In this document: positions 32,189 to 41,111 of the stretch, in pieces
Layout: each line of letters starts with the position of its first letter
Numbering within the stretch: position 1 is the stretch's first letter
NCBI GenBank assembly: GCA_022842245.1
Contig: JALHPZ010000007.1
Coordinates: 69,378 to 133,377, forward strand
Length of the DNA stretch: 64,000 nucleotides
Source: Gemmataceae bacterium
GTDB lineage: Bacteria; Planctomycetota; Planctomycetia; Gemmatales; Gemmataceae
Direction of reading: 5' to 3'
Notes under the pieces: model-generated
What the model saw: only the letters and a program-made list of their open reading frames with translations
Database searches by the model: none
Told to the model about the DNA's origin: nothing
Made by a program: the position numbers and the translations under genes

Positions 32189-34306
32189 ATGAGTCTATCG
32201 ATCCCGGAATCCGAACTGCCCCTCTCGCTGACGGCCGAACAGGCCGTCGAGGCCGCGTACGGTGCCGAACTTGCCGAACTCGCCGACCGCATCGCGCGCG
32301 GGCTGCCGTGCCTTGTCGAGTGCGACAAGGAACTGTCTCCGTACCTGTTCGCGAACCTGCGGAACCGCCTGAAGGCACGCAACCTCAAGTGCGTCTACTT
32401 GGACGGCCGGCCGCGCGAGGCCGACGCGAATGCCTCCGGTCCGCCGCTCGGCCTCATCGGCACGATGATCGGCCAGCTCCGCGAGGCCGTCCGCGGCGCG
32501 GTCGAGAAGCGCGTCGTCGTGCTGCCCCACCTCGACCTGCTCACCACTAGCCAGGGCGGACTCACCAGCGAAGCCCGCGAGGTCATCCCGCTGCTCTACG
32601 AGAACCCCGAACTCGTCTGGCTCGGATTCAAGGACCCGTCCTTCCCGCTGCCGAAGGTTATCGAAAACCTCTTCCCCCACAAGCTCAGCATCCTCGGCAT
32701 CGCCCGCGACCGCCTGCGCCACCTCGTCACGCAGAAGGAATCCCGCAAGTTCGGCCGTGCCTTCAACCCGTGGCAGCTCTACAAGTACCTCTCCGGCGTC
32801 AACGCCGTGCGCGTCCGCAAGCTGCTGTCGACACTCGAAGGCGAAGACTACCCCGCTGATCCGAAACAAGCCTATCGCCACCTGCGGAATGCCACGCTCA
32901 CCGGCGCGATGGAGATCCCGAACGTCGATCTTGCCGCGGACATCGGCGGCTACGAGAAGGTGAAGAAGCGCCTCCGCGAGGAGATTCTCGACGTCCTGCG
33001 GAAGCGCGACGCCGCGGCGAACCCGGACGACGCGGCCCGGCTGGAGGAACTGATCCCGCGCGGCCTGATCTTCTGGGGGCCGCCCGGTACCGGCAAGACC
33101 TACTTCGCCAAGGCCGTCGCCACCGCCATCGGCGCCGCCATCCAGATCGTCTCCGGGCCGGAACTGAAGTCGAAATGGGTGGGGGAATCCGAGGATAATT
33201 TGCGCCAGATCTTCCGCAAGGCGCGCCAGTCCGCGCCCTCCATCATCGTCTTCGACGAACTCGATTCCTTCGCCACCGCCCGAGGCACCTACGTCGGCAG
33301 CGGCGTCGAACATAGCATGGTGAACCAGCTCCTCACCGAAATGGACGGCTTCCACAAGGAAGAACTCGTCTTCGTCGTCGGCACCACCAACTTCGTCGAG
33401 GCGCTCGACCCCGCGCTGCTGCGCCCCGGCCGTTTCGAGTTCCACCTGCACATCCCCTACCCGGAGCCGGCCGACCGCCGCGCCATCCTCGACGTGTGCA
33501 ACGCCAAGATGAAGCTGGAGTTGACCCCCGACGCACTCGACTACGCCGTGAAGCGCACGAACGACTATGTCGTCGGTGCCGCCTCGGGCACGCGCTACAG
33601 CGGGGACCACCTGAACGCCCTCTCGCGGTCGATCGCCCGGCTGCGCCTGCGCGACGGACTCACCGGCGCCACCGGGCCGGATCTCGTCGAACGCGCGCTC
33701 ACCGAGTGGGTCGAACGGCCGACAATGACGACGAAGGAGGAGACCGTGCTGGCGACGCACGAGGCCGGCCACGCCGTCGTCGCCCTCTTCTGCGACCACG
33801 CCCCGCCCATCGAACGCATCACCATCGCCAGCGAGATGCACTGGGCCTTCGGCTACGTCCGCTACGCCGACCCGGCGCACAAGTACATCCAGACCGTGAA
33901 TGTGTACAAGGACCTCATCTGCGTCGCCCTCGGTGCCCGCGAGGCGGAACGGCTGTTGCTGGACGATCTCTCGCTCGGCGCGTCCGGCGACCTCGCGAGC
34001 GCCACCGGCATCGCCCGCGAACTCGTCGAAGTCCACGGCCTCGCCGGCGGCGAACTCGGCCAGGTGCAGTTCCTCGATCTCCACAGCGGCCAGCGCCGCG
34101 CGGATCTCGCGCCCGCGACGCTGGCCGCCATCGATGCCCGCGTCGCCGCGATCGTCGAGGAACAACGCGTTCGCGCGGAAACGATCGTGAAGGAGAACGT
34201 GAAGCTGATCGAAACGCTGCGGGACCTGCTGCTGGAGAAGAAGACGATCGACGGCAAATCGCTCGGCCAACTGGTGCCGGCATCGAAGGGCCGGAAGTCG
34301 AACTGA
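32189..34306 (+). CDS. Soluble FtsH-like AAA ATPase with M41 zinc-peptidase domain
   Basis: 705 residues. There is no transmembrane segment. The first ~180 residues look like a degenerate AAA domain without a P-loop (VVVLPHLDLLTT, ENPELVWLGFKD). An active AAA core follows: Walker A GPPGTGKTY near 296, KWVGESEDNLRQIF, Walker B IIVFDELDS, and ALLRPGRFEFHLHIP for the second region of homology. The M41 peptidase has HEAGHAVV near 524 and the third zinc ligand in LGASGDLASATGIARE near 602. FtsH is normally membrane-anchored and degrades membrane and short-lived proteins; this one should be cytosolic. A Ycf46-like N-terminal AAA half is the closest analogue I know. The neighbours suggest a dedicated substrate or adaptor set. 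Confidence 0.93.
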   Translation: MSLSIPESELPLSLTAEQAVEAAYGAELAELADRIARGLPCLVECDKELSPYLFANLRNRLKARNLKCVYLDGRPREADANASGPPLGLIGTMIGQLREAVRGAVEKRVVVLPHLDLLTTSQGGLTSEAREVIPLLYENPELVWLGFKDPSFPLPKVIENLFPHKLSILGIARDRLRHLVTQKESRKFGRAFNPWQLYKYLSGVNAVRVRKLLSTLEGEDYPADPKQAYRHLRNATLTGAMEIPNVDLAADIGGYEKVKKRLREEILDVLRKRDAAANPDDAARLEELIPRGLIFWGPPGTGKTYFAKAVATAIGAAIQIVSGPELKSKWVGESEDNLRQIFRKARQSAPSIIVFDELDSFATARGTYVGSGVEHSMVNQLLTEMDGFHKEELVFVVGTTNFVEALDPALLRPGRFEFHLHIPYPEPADRRAILDVCNAKMKLELTPDALDYAVKRTNDYVVGAASGTRYSGDHLNALSRSIARLRLRDGLTGATGPDLVERALTEWVERPTMTTKEETVLATHEAGHAVVALFCDHAPPIERITIASEMHWAFGYVRYADPAHKYIQTVNVYKDLICVALGAREAERLLLDDLSLGASGDLASATGIARELVEVHGLAGGELGQVQFLDLHSGQRRADLAPATLAAIDARVAAIVEEQRVRAETIVKENVKLIETLRDLLLEKKTIDGKSLGQLVPASKGRKSN

Positions 34307-34606
34307 CAATGGTCGGAAACCGAAAATATATGTACATAGGTTCATTAATATTAGCATCGATTCCGGCCGACACCGGGTGGTTCTGAGGGTGTCCGTGGTG
34401 CCGAGAAACGCCGATTCCGCTCGTTCGATTCGAGTCCGGGAAAGTCCCGAAATCGACGTAAGTCGTTATCGGGTAAAGGCGCTTCCGGAAATCTGAAGTC
34501 ATTCCGGGGAGGGGTGGCGCGGAGTGGCCGGAATGACGGGGAAGTCGCCCTTGGATAATGGACCGGAGCTGAGCGACCCCGTAATCCTTCCGACGGAGTG
34601 GGTTCG
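34307..34606 (+). promoter_or_regulatory. Structured intergenic region before the small FtsH-cluster gene
   Basis: 300 bases without a gene. An AT-rich patch opens it (34321-34360, 11 of 40 G or C). Several hairpins follow: GACACC/GGTGTC at 34369-34374 and 34388-34393; a T-arm-like stem GCTCG-TTCGATT-CGAGT at 34419-34435; 12-base arms at 34446-34457 and 34462-34473 with a GTAA loop and two mismatches; and perfect 10-bp arms at 34498-34507 and 34528-34537. GGAG at 34595-34598 serves the next gene. It looks like a promoter plus structured leader or attenuator; the exact start is not visible. Confidence 0.5.
34498..34537. repeat. Perfect 10-bp inverted repeat upstream of the 87-residue gene
   Basis: GTCATTCCGG and CCGGAATGAC with a 20-base purine-rich spacer. 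It lies about 70 bases before the start codon, suitable for an operator or leader hairpin. Confidence 0.55.
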
Positions 34607-34870
34607 ATGGCCCTGATGCAGATCGTTTTGAAGCGCGACCCGGCGACGGGGAAGCAGAACATCTGGGTGAAGCTGGAGTCGGAGCCGGACGCGCTGCCGA
34701 TCGAGCACGAGCAACTGCACCGCAAGCTCGTCGAGAAACTGGTCGGTACGGGCCTCGACCCGGACGATCTCGGCGAGATGATCGTCGTACGGGAGCCGAC
34801 GGCCGAGCCGGGCGAGATCGAGCAACCCGCCGCCGAACCGGAGCGGACGAAGACCGCGCAGGGCCGCTAG
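34607..34870 (+). CDS. Small FtsH-cluster protein of unknown function
   Basis: 87 residues. A beta-alpha N-terminal half (MQIVLKRDPATGKQNIWVKLESEPD, in part, then IEHEQLHRKLVEKLVG) precedes a disordered acidic, Pro/Glu-rich tail. It may play the role that DUF2997-type small proteins play next to DUF1257 in cyanobacteria, or act as an adaptor or tag; neither is shown. The start is ATG at 34607 with GGAG eight bases away. The large unknown gene begins 13 bases after its stop, so the two should be co-transcribed. Confidence 0.83.
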   Translation: MALMQIVLKRDPATGKQNIWVKLESEPDALPIEHEQLHRKLVEKLVGTGLDPDDLGEMIVVREPTAEPGEIEQPAAEPERTKTAQGR

Positions 34871-34882
34871 GATCTTCCCAAC

Positions 34883-37800
34883 ATGATTCTCCTGTTCCCG
34901 AACGACGACGCGTTGCGGCTGGCGATCTCGAGCGGCCTCGTTCCGTCGGAGTTGCCGGCGAGCGCGAGCCGCGACGACGCGGGCCGCCTCTACGTGGAGA
35001 CGAACGCGAAGCTACCGGAGCGCAACCGCGCCGACCTGAAGAAACTCGGCGTTCTCGGCTCGACGCGGCACGGCGGCGCGACAGCGCCGCACGCGACATG
35101 GTACTCGATCGTGCCGCTGGCAGCCGAGTCGGGTCCGCCCGCCGTCGAACCGCAGGCGACGGTGCTATTTGAACTTCCCGCGAAGTTGCTGCCCTCGATC
35201 GTCGGCGAGATGCTCCGACTGGGCAACGATCGCCAGTCGTTTCGTCTGCTGGAACGCGGTGGGGAATCCCGCGCGCTGTTGCGCGTCGTCGGACCGCCGT
35301 ACTACACCCTGCTTCGTGCGCTCGATCGCCTCGACGGCGACGCCGGGCTGCGCGCCTACCTCGAACGCGCCCCGCGAGTTTGGATCGAAATCGGCGCGAG
35401 TCATCCGTTCGTCGCGCGAATTGTCCCCTCGGACGGTCAGTTCGTCCTCATCGGCCGGCCGAACGAATGGCGATTTCTGGACGACGGCGACTGGCGCGAC
35501 GTGTACGACTTCGCCGACGTTCGCTTGCCGGCCTTGTCGAATTCGTGGTCGGAAGGCGCTACTCCTGAACGGCTCGTGGTCCCCTTAAAACTCGTCGCGG
35601 GCCATGCGGCCGACAGCGCCGAACTGTGGGTACTGCGCGGCACTACCTTTACCGCGCTGGAGGCGTTCGTCCGCGATGCCGACGCGAGGCAACTCGAACA
35701 ACTCCGATTCGCCGTTGGCGCGGCGAACGGCGATACGATCGCGGTCGTCACCGTGGCGTCCACCCGCAAGACCCCTCCCGTTCTCGCGTTTCCCGGTGTT
35801 GAATCCTACAAGTCCTACTGGCGGATCCCGAACCTTTTCGTGCCCGTTGGTGCCCGTTTGCACCCGCCACTCCGACGCGACGTCGTGTCCCGGTTGCTCG
35901 CGGCGGATAGCGACCGGCGCGTCTGGCTCGCGCCCGGCCCCGAAGGTGCCTTCACGCCCGAATCGATCGCGGAGAATGCGTTTCGACCGCTCGCCGATTG
36001 GGTGGAGTACATCGTCGATTCCCACGCCACGACGCTGCGCGAATGGATCGGTTCGGCCGAGTTCGATTTCGAGGGGTTCGTTTGTTCGGATGGCGGTCCG
36101 TCGGCCAAGGCGGGTCCAACCCGATCACCGAAAGACACGCCCGACGAGGACGACAAGGATTCGCCCGCGGCGAAGCCCGCGAAGAAAACCGCGGCCCGCA
36201 AGGGGCCGGCGAAGGACCTGCAACCATTCGAGCCGGTCGCCGTCGTCACTCGGCCGCCGGACGAATGGAAGGTGCGGTGCGACGAACTGGAGCGGCAATT
36301 CCGCGAGGCGGACGGGGCACTCGATGCGCCGGAGCGCGTCGTGCTGTGGCCGATGCTCGCCGAGGCGAACGCCGGGATGGGCGAGGACCGCCGGGGCGAG
36401 GCCGCGATCTGCTGGTTGAACGCGATGTGGGGTGCCGGAGGGCCGATAGCAACATTATTGAGCGGTTGGTTGCAGAGTGAATCCCCGAATTCGAAGGTGA
36501 CGGCGGAAGAGTTCGATCTGCGATTTGGAATGAAGAGTCCGACGCCGGCGCAGGCGCGGGCGGCGACGGCGCTGTTCCTGGCGGCGGCGCATGCGCAGCC
36601 CGTGCCCGACTGGCTGCGGGCTCGGTTGCCGGTCGTACGCGACTATCTGGAGACGAACGAAGCTCGATTGCCGGTGCGTGCGGTTTGGTTGGCGGCGACT
36701 CGCGCGGCCCAACTGGCACGCGGCGATGCCTTGGGATTGGCGCGTGTTCGCGACCGGCTTCTCGATCGCCTGCTGGAAAAGGGCTTGAGCGCCGAGCAGG
36801 ACCTGCCCTCGTTCCTTCGCTTTGCCGGCGTGCAGAACTCGGAGCGGATGCGCGTCGTGCGGGAACGAATGGTGGAGATCCACGGTTCGGCGCGGGCTTG
36901 GGCCGAACGGAGCCTCAAGACGAGCACGGCCGGACCCTCGCAGAACGACTCGGCCTGCACGCTTTCGTACCTGGACCTGTTCTTCGCGTTCGGCTTGGCG
37001 AAGCTCGGCGAACCGACGGCCGCGCAGTCGCTCGTCGAGCAGGCTCGCGCGACGCTGTCGTCTCCGAAACCCAAGCCGGAACAGGCAATCGTGGCCAACT
37101 ACCTCTTCAAGGCGTTCAAGTCCCGCATCGAGGAGGCACTGGCGGGCAAGCCCGGCACCAGTCCGACGTCCCGCGAACTCCTCGACGAACTCGAAGCGAT
37201 CCGCAAAAAGGGGGCGAAGACGGTCAACGACCCGCACACGATCTCGCACTACGTGATCGGCCGAATGCGCGAACAGTCCACGATCCTCGAACCACGTGAG
37301 AAGACCGACCCCTACTCCGAGTGGATGAAACTGGAAGAACTGATCCAGGAACTGGTGGCGCTGCCGCGGATCGCGGACCCGGCCGCGCTCGCCCGACGCA
37401 TCCGGGAGCTTTACAAGTTCGGTCTGAAGGGGACCGCGACGGACGAAACGCGGCTCGCCGTGTTGAGTCATTCTCTACGCCTGGCACCGCGAGTCGGGGC
37501 TGATTTCACCGCCGAACTGTTGCAGTACGTCCTCGCTGCGATGACGGCGGCCGATCCGAAATCCGCCCTTGCCACGATGGAAACCAGCAAACTTGGCCGG
37601 CTCTTCGAGTCCGCACTCTTCCTCGCCGCCCACTTCGATCGACGGGAATTGCTGCGCGAACTGGTCGACGGGGTTTTCGCCGTCGCGCTCGCGAAGCCGG
37701 ACGACAAGCGATACGAACTGGTGAACTATTTCGCCGGTCGCTGCCTTGCGAGCCTGCGCAAGGTCGGTCTTCGAGATGAGATCGATCGCTTATTACTTCG

Positions 37801-38311
37801 ATTTCAGGACGAAATCCTGAAGGGCCGCTCGCTCGACCAACTCAAAACGCTGTACGCCTCGAAGCCGGACCTCTGGGCAGACGCCCTGACGACGATGTTG
37901 AACTTGTCGGCGGGTTGGCTGACTTTTGGTCTCATGGAGCAGGCGGCACCGATTCTGGAAGCCGCCCGCGCCGAGATTCATAACGGTGCACGGTACTCCG
38001 CGCAGCGATATGTGAACATCTGCCGCGCTTACGCGGCCACGCTGGGTCAAAGCCCGACCGATTTCGGCATTCCCCGCCTCGCCGAACTGTTCTCGATCGT
38101 CGACCCCGCCAGGGTGACGAACACGTTCACCTCCGCGCCGTATTACTCGCGCCTGCATCTGAATCTGGTGGAGGAAGTGGTACTCGCGATTGTCAGCGAC
38201 GACTTCGCGCTCGGACACTCCGGACAGCAGTGGTTGGACGAAGACGAACTGCTGGTACGCCGGCGGATCCACCGGGATATGCGTGCGGCGGTTCAGACCG
38301 CCGGCGTTTGA
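34883..38311 (+). CDS. Large multidomain protein of unknown function in the FtsH cluster
   Basis: 1142 residues. Two halves are joined by a disordered acidic-then-basic linker near 402-447 (DTPDEDDKDSPAAKPAKK). The N-terminal half is beta-rich with regular aromatic/Gly-Asp turns and may be propeller-like (TWYSIVPLAAESG, RPNEWRFLDDGDWRDV). The C-terminal half is almost all helical, with TPR- or HEAT-like spacing (AAICWLNAMWG, SYLDLFFAFGLAKLGEP, YVNICRAYAATLGQ). No enzyme motif, signal peptide or membrane helix is seen. This could be a sensor or scaffold of the FtsH system. The start is ATG at 34883. Its last 19 bases overlap the convergent glycosyltransferase gene. Confidence 0.88.
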   Translation: MILLFPNDDALRLAISSGLVPSELPASASRDDAGRLYVETNAKLPERNRADLKKLGVLGSTRHGGATAPHATWYSIVPLAAESGPPAVEPQATVLFELPAKLLPSIVGEMLRLGNDRQSFRLLERGGESRALLRVVGPPYYTLLRALDRLDGDAGLRAYLERAPRVWIEIGASHPFVARIVPSDGQFVLIGRPNEWRFLDDGDWRDVYDFADVRLPALSNSWSEGATPERLVVPLKLVAGHAADSAELWVLRGTTFTALEAFVRDADARQLEQLRFAVGAANGDTIAVVTVASTRKTPPVLAFPGVESYKSYWRIPNLFVPVGARLHPPLRRDVVSRLLAADSDRRVWLAPGPEGAFTPESIAENAFRPLADWVEYIVDSHATTLREWIGSAEFDFEGFVCSDGGPSAKAGPTRSPKDTPDEDDKDSPAAKPAKKTAARKGPAKDLQPFEPVAVVTRPPDEWKVRCDELERQFREADGALDAPERVVLWPMLAEANAGMGEDRRGEAAICWLNAMWGAGGPIATLLSGWLQSESPNSKVTAEEFDLRFGMKSPTPAQARAATALFLAAAHAQPVPDWLRARLPVVRDYLETNEARLPVRAVWLAATRAAQLARGDALGLARVRDRLLDRLLEKGLSAEQDLPSFLRFAGVQNSERMRVVRERMVEIHGSARAWAERSLKTSTAGPSQNDSACTLSYLDLFFAFGLAKLGEPTAAQSLVEQARATLSSPKPKPEQAIVANYLFKAFKSRIEEALAGKPGTSPTSRELLDELEAIRKKGAKTVNDPHTISHYVIGRMREQSTILEPREKTDPYSEWMKLEELIQELVALPRIADPAALARRIRELYKFGLKGTATDETRLAVLSHSLRLAPRVGADFTAELLQYVLAAMTAADPKSALATMETSKLGRLFESALFLAAHFDRRELLRELVDGVFAVALAKPDDKRYELVNYFAGRCLASLRKVGLRDEIDRLLLRFQDEILKGRSLDQLKTLYASKPDLWADALTTMLNLSAGWLTFGLMEQAAPILEAARAEIHNGARYSAQRYVNICRAYAATLGQSPTDFGIPRLAELFSIVDPARVTNTFTSAPYYSRLHLNLVEEVVLAIVSDDFALGHSGQQWLDEDELLVRRRIHRDMRAAVQTAGV

Positions 38312-39612
38312 GGTCGTTGAGGAGTTTGAGGGTGAGCGGCCAGCCATTGCGCGGTCGCTTCCGCCATTCGCTCGGCAGTGTAGGATTCCTGCACCGCATG
38401 CCGACCGCGTTCGCCAAGTTCTTTTCGCTTCGCCGGATCGGCGAGCAGTTCCTTCCAGCCCCGCGCCAGCGCATCGAGATCGTTCGGCGGGACGAGCTTG
38501 CCCCCGCCCGTCGCTTCGATCAGTTCCGGGAACGAGCCGTGCGCCGGTTGCACCACCGGCACGCCGTTGGCCCACGCCTCCAAGATGTACAGCCCCTTCG
38601 GTTCCAGGAAGTCCGTCGGTACGCTCAGGATGTCCAGTGATCGCAGGAACCGCACCTTCGCGGCGTGGTCCTTGCTCTCGACGTACTCGAAATCTGCCGC
38701 ATATCCGGCGACGCGGAGCTTTGCGAGCTGTTCGTCAAAGTAATTGCGGTGGTTCTCGCCGAGCCAACCGGAGGCGCACAATTTCGCGGCGGGCGCGCCC
38801 GGCAGGGCGCGATACCGGAGGTAGGCGTCGACGAGGTTGTGGAACCCTTTTTCCGGTGCAATCCGCGCGAAGTAGCCAATGCGGAACGGCGGCTCGGTCC
38901 GGTATTCGGTCTCGCCGCCGTGACCCTTGAGATTGATCCCCGGTGTGATCACGTGTGTCGGCGCGCCGCTTAGGCCGAGGTAGCTTCGCATGTGGTCGGC
39001 GTAGAATCGGCTGGTCGCGATCGTGCCGGCGCAGCGCTCGAGGTTCCGCGCGATCAGTTCGCAGCACGCCCGGCGGTCCGCTACCGGTAACGCGTCGAGG
39101 AACACGTCATCACCTTGCAGCGTGACGAAAATCGGCACGTTCAAGGCGTCCGCGAGCGACGGCACGATGCCGGAGAGCAAGGCGTTCGTCAGTAGCACGT
39201 ATTCCGGCTTCACCTCGGTCTTCAGGTAGTCCACGAGTTTGGCGACTTCCTTGCGCTGGAAACCGTCGCCGCCCTTGAGCATCGAGACGGTCAGGTCGCC
39301 CAATACCGAATAGGGCGTTCGCGCAGCGAAGCGCGAGACCCAGCGCAGCAGGCGTGGGAAGTCCAGGAGTCGGTCGGCGAGCCACGGTGTGTGGCGGAAC
39401 AGGCGGGACTTCTGTTGGAGGTAGACGTTGATGCCGCCGAAGAAGACGCGTTTCTGGCTGAGGTCTTCGTCGTCGGTGCGGATCGGCGTGTAGGTGGGGA
39501 TGAGTAGAGCGTCGTGCCCGAGGCGGTTGAGCGCGCCGACGAGCGCGTTGTCGCGCAGACAACTGCCGCAGAACATGCCCGCTGCGCCGGCGGTGATGAA
39601 GGCGATCCGCAC
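38293..39612 (-). CDS. GT4-family glycosyltransferase
   Basis: 439 residues. GT-B fold retaining glycosyltransferase. The N-terminus (RIAFITAGAAGMFCGSCLRDNALVGAL) has a Cys-containing glycine-rich loop that binds the sugar-nucleotide partner. The C-terminal GT4 signature is FLEPKGLYILEAWANGVPVVQP, the EX7E-type motif, followed by HGSFPELIEATGGG. The donor and acceptor are unknown; a role in envelope or storage glycans is likely. It is downstream of the MFS transporter on the same strand with a 27-base gap, and overlaps the convergent 1142-residue gene. Confidence 0.9.
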   Translation of the reverse strand: MRIAFITAGAAGMFCGSCLRDNALVGALNRLGHDALLIPTYTPIRTDDEDLSQKRVFFGGINVYLQQKSRLFRHTPWLADRLLDFPRLLRWVSRFAARTPYSVLGDLTVSMLKGGDGFQRKEVAKLVDYLKTEVKPEYVLLTNALLSGIVPSLADALNVPIFVTLQGDDVFLDALPVADRRACCELIARNLERCAGTIATSRFYADHMRSYLGLSGAPTHVITPGINLKGHGGETEYRTEPPFRIGYFARIAPEKGFHNLVDAYLRYRALPGAPAAKLCASGWLGENHRNYFDEQLAKLRVAGYAADFEYVESKDHAAKVRFLRSLDILSVPTDFLEPKGLYILEAWANGVPVVQPAHGSFPELIEATGGGKLVPPNDLDALARGWKELLADPAKRKELGERGRHAVQESYTAERMAEATAQWLAAHPQTPQRPQTPAV

Positions 39613-39639
39613 GAGGAGTCCCCAATGGTGCGGACCATT

Positions 39640-41025
39640 TTAGGCGGACTTGTCGTCGTCGGGGACGATCGGCTTGCTGGCATCGATGAAGAGCCAAGAG
39701 AAAACGCCTAAAAAGTATATCACCGCGTAGAGCGTAAAACAGATAATGTAGCCTTCTGGCTGGACGGTCTCCACGGTCTTCCCCAAGGCGTCGACAGTCG
39801 AAACCGAATAAGACTTCAGAATTTGACCGCTGATCAGAAGTCCCAATACGGCCCCGAGGTTGCCGATCATGTTCATGGCCCCGGACACGATAGCCGAGTA
39901 ACGTCGGCCGATGTCCTGAGCGGTGGCCCACGACGGACTCATGATGAGATCGTTGAAAAAGCCGACGGCGATCGCGCAGGCGGCGAACACCCAAAAGGAG
40001 GATCCTTTCAACGTCGCGGCCGCCCCGAGATACGCGATGCCCGCAAGTCCGTAGCCGAGCATCGCGATAATCCGCCGACCCCATTTGCGATCGCCGGTAC
40101 GGCGGATGTACCAGTCCGTGAGAAGTCCGCCACAGAGACATCCGGCCATGCCGATCAGCAATGGCGCGCCTCCCACCAACCCGAGAAGGAGCATGTCTTC
40201 TCGCGTCTGACCGAGTTCCGGGAACTGGGCCTTCAGCATGCCCGGCAAATTGTAGAGGAGGAAATACCAATTAAAATTGGTGACCATATACATCGCGCAG
40301 AGAGCGATGAGGTTCGAGTTGGTAAAGATTTTCTTCCAGGGCACACCGACGTGACCGACCGGTTGAGTCTTGCCGGCATTGATGAGGTTTCGTTCCGCTT
40401 CGTTCGTCGCGGAATGCTCGTCGGGCCGGTTGCGGAACCAGATGGCGAAGACGACAACCCAAACTATCGCGATACCGGCGAATAGCCAGAGATTTTGACG
40501 CCAATCCAAGCCTAGATAAAGCGTGAGGAATACCCAGAGAATCGGCGTCATGCCACCCATGAATCGGGCGGAGAGCCAGATGGCTCCTTGGGCGAAGCCA
40601 CGCTGGGAAACCGGGAACCAGTTATAGAGCGATCGTGAGATATTGGGGAATGCGCCGGCTTCCCCCATACCGAAGAAGAATTGCATGGCGAGGAATACTG
40701 GAAAAACGATCAGTCCCCATCCCGAAAACCCAGTGAGCGCGACAAAGAGCGACCACCACAGCACGATACGAATTAGTGTGGAACGCGGACCGTACTTGTC
40801 GCCCATCCACCCGGTGGGAATTTCGAAGAGTGCATAGGCGAGTTGGAAGCAGATCGTGACGAGGTAGAAATCGCTGACGCTCCGCCCCACGGAACCCATG
40901 AGATCGCTTTTCGCGCTGCCGTACACCGCCCGGTCCATGTAAGTGATCATGGCCAGGAAGCAGAGCAACGCGAGAATGCTATAGCGGACGCGGGTCGGGG
41001 CAATTGAAACGGGTTCGGAGTTCAT
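39640..41025 (-). CDS. MFS transporter, anion:cation symporter (ACS)-like
   Basis: 461 residues with about 12 hydrophobic segments. The ACS family motif is visible in RYSILALLCFLAMITYMDRAVYGSA at helix 1, GWMGDKYGPR in loop 2-3 and GMGEAGAFPNISRSLYNWFPVSQRGFAQG in helix 4-5. Family members import hexuronates, glucarate, phthalate or phosphate. The substrate is not predictable. The start is ATG at 41025; no Shine-Dalgarno is clear. It stands between two glycosyltransferase genes. Confidence 0.9.
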   Translation of the reverse strand: MNSEPVSIAPTRVRYSILALLCFLAMITYMDRAVYGSAKSDLMGSVGRSVSDFYLVTICFQLAYALFEIPTGWMGDKYGPRSTLIRIVLWWSLFVALTGFSGWGLIVFPVFLAMQFFFGMGEAGAFPNISRSLYNWFPVSQRGFAQGAIWLSARFMGGMTPILWVFLTLYLGLDWRQNLWLFAGIAIVWVVVFAIWFRNRPDEHSATNEAERNLINAGKTQPVGHVGVPWKKIFTNSNLIALCAMYMVTNFNWYFLLYNLPGMLKAQFPELGQTREDMLLLGLVGGAPLLIGMAGCLCGGLLTDWYIRRTGDRKWGRRIIAMLGYGLAGIAYLGAAATLKGSSFWVFAACAIAVGFFNDLIMSPSWATAQDIGRRYSAIVSGAMNMIGNLGAVLGLLISGQILKSYSVSTVDALGKTVETVQPEGYIICFTLYAVIYFLGVFSWLFIDASKPIVPDDDKSA

Positions 41026-41111
41026 GAAGGAGAGGCCGTGGGAGGGAGGGCTATCGCGACACTCTACCGGCATTCGCGCCGGCTGGCAACAACCGAACCG
41101 GAGGCTGGCCG

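Noticed and set aside
32195..34357. 720-codon open frame opposite the FtsH-like gene
   Set aside because: Antisense shadow of a gene with intact AAA and peptidase motifs.
34361..34442. Possible tRNA or tRNA remnant
   Set aside because: A T-arm-like stem with loop UUCGAUU is present, but the acceptor stem pairs poorly, the D-loop is wrong and the anticodon loop has eight bases.
28530..38311. MoxR ATPase or vWA protein, expected in the published ternary systems
   Set aside because: No protein in this region shows a MoxR-type AAA or a MIDAS (DxSxS) motif, so the cluster is not called a classical ternary system.
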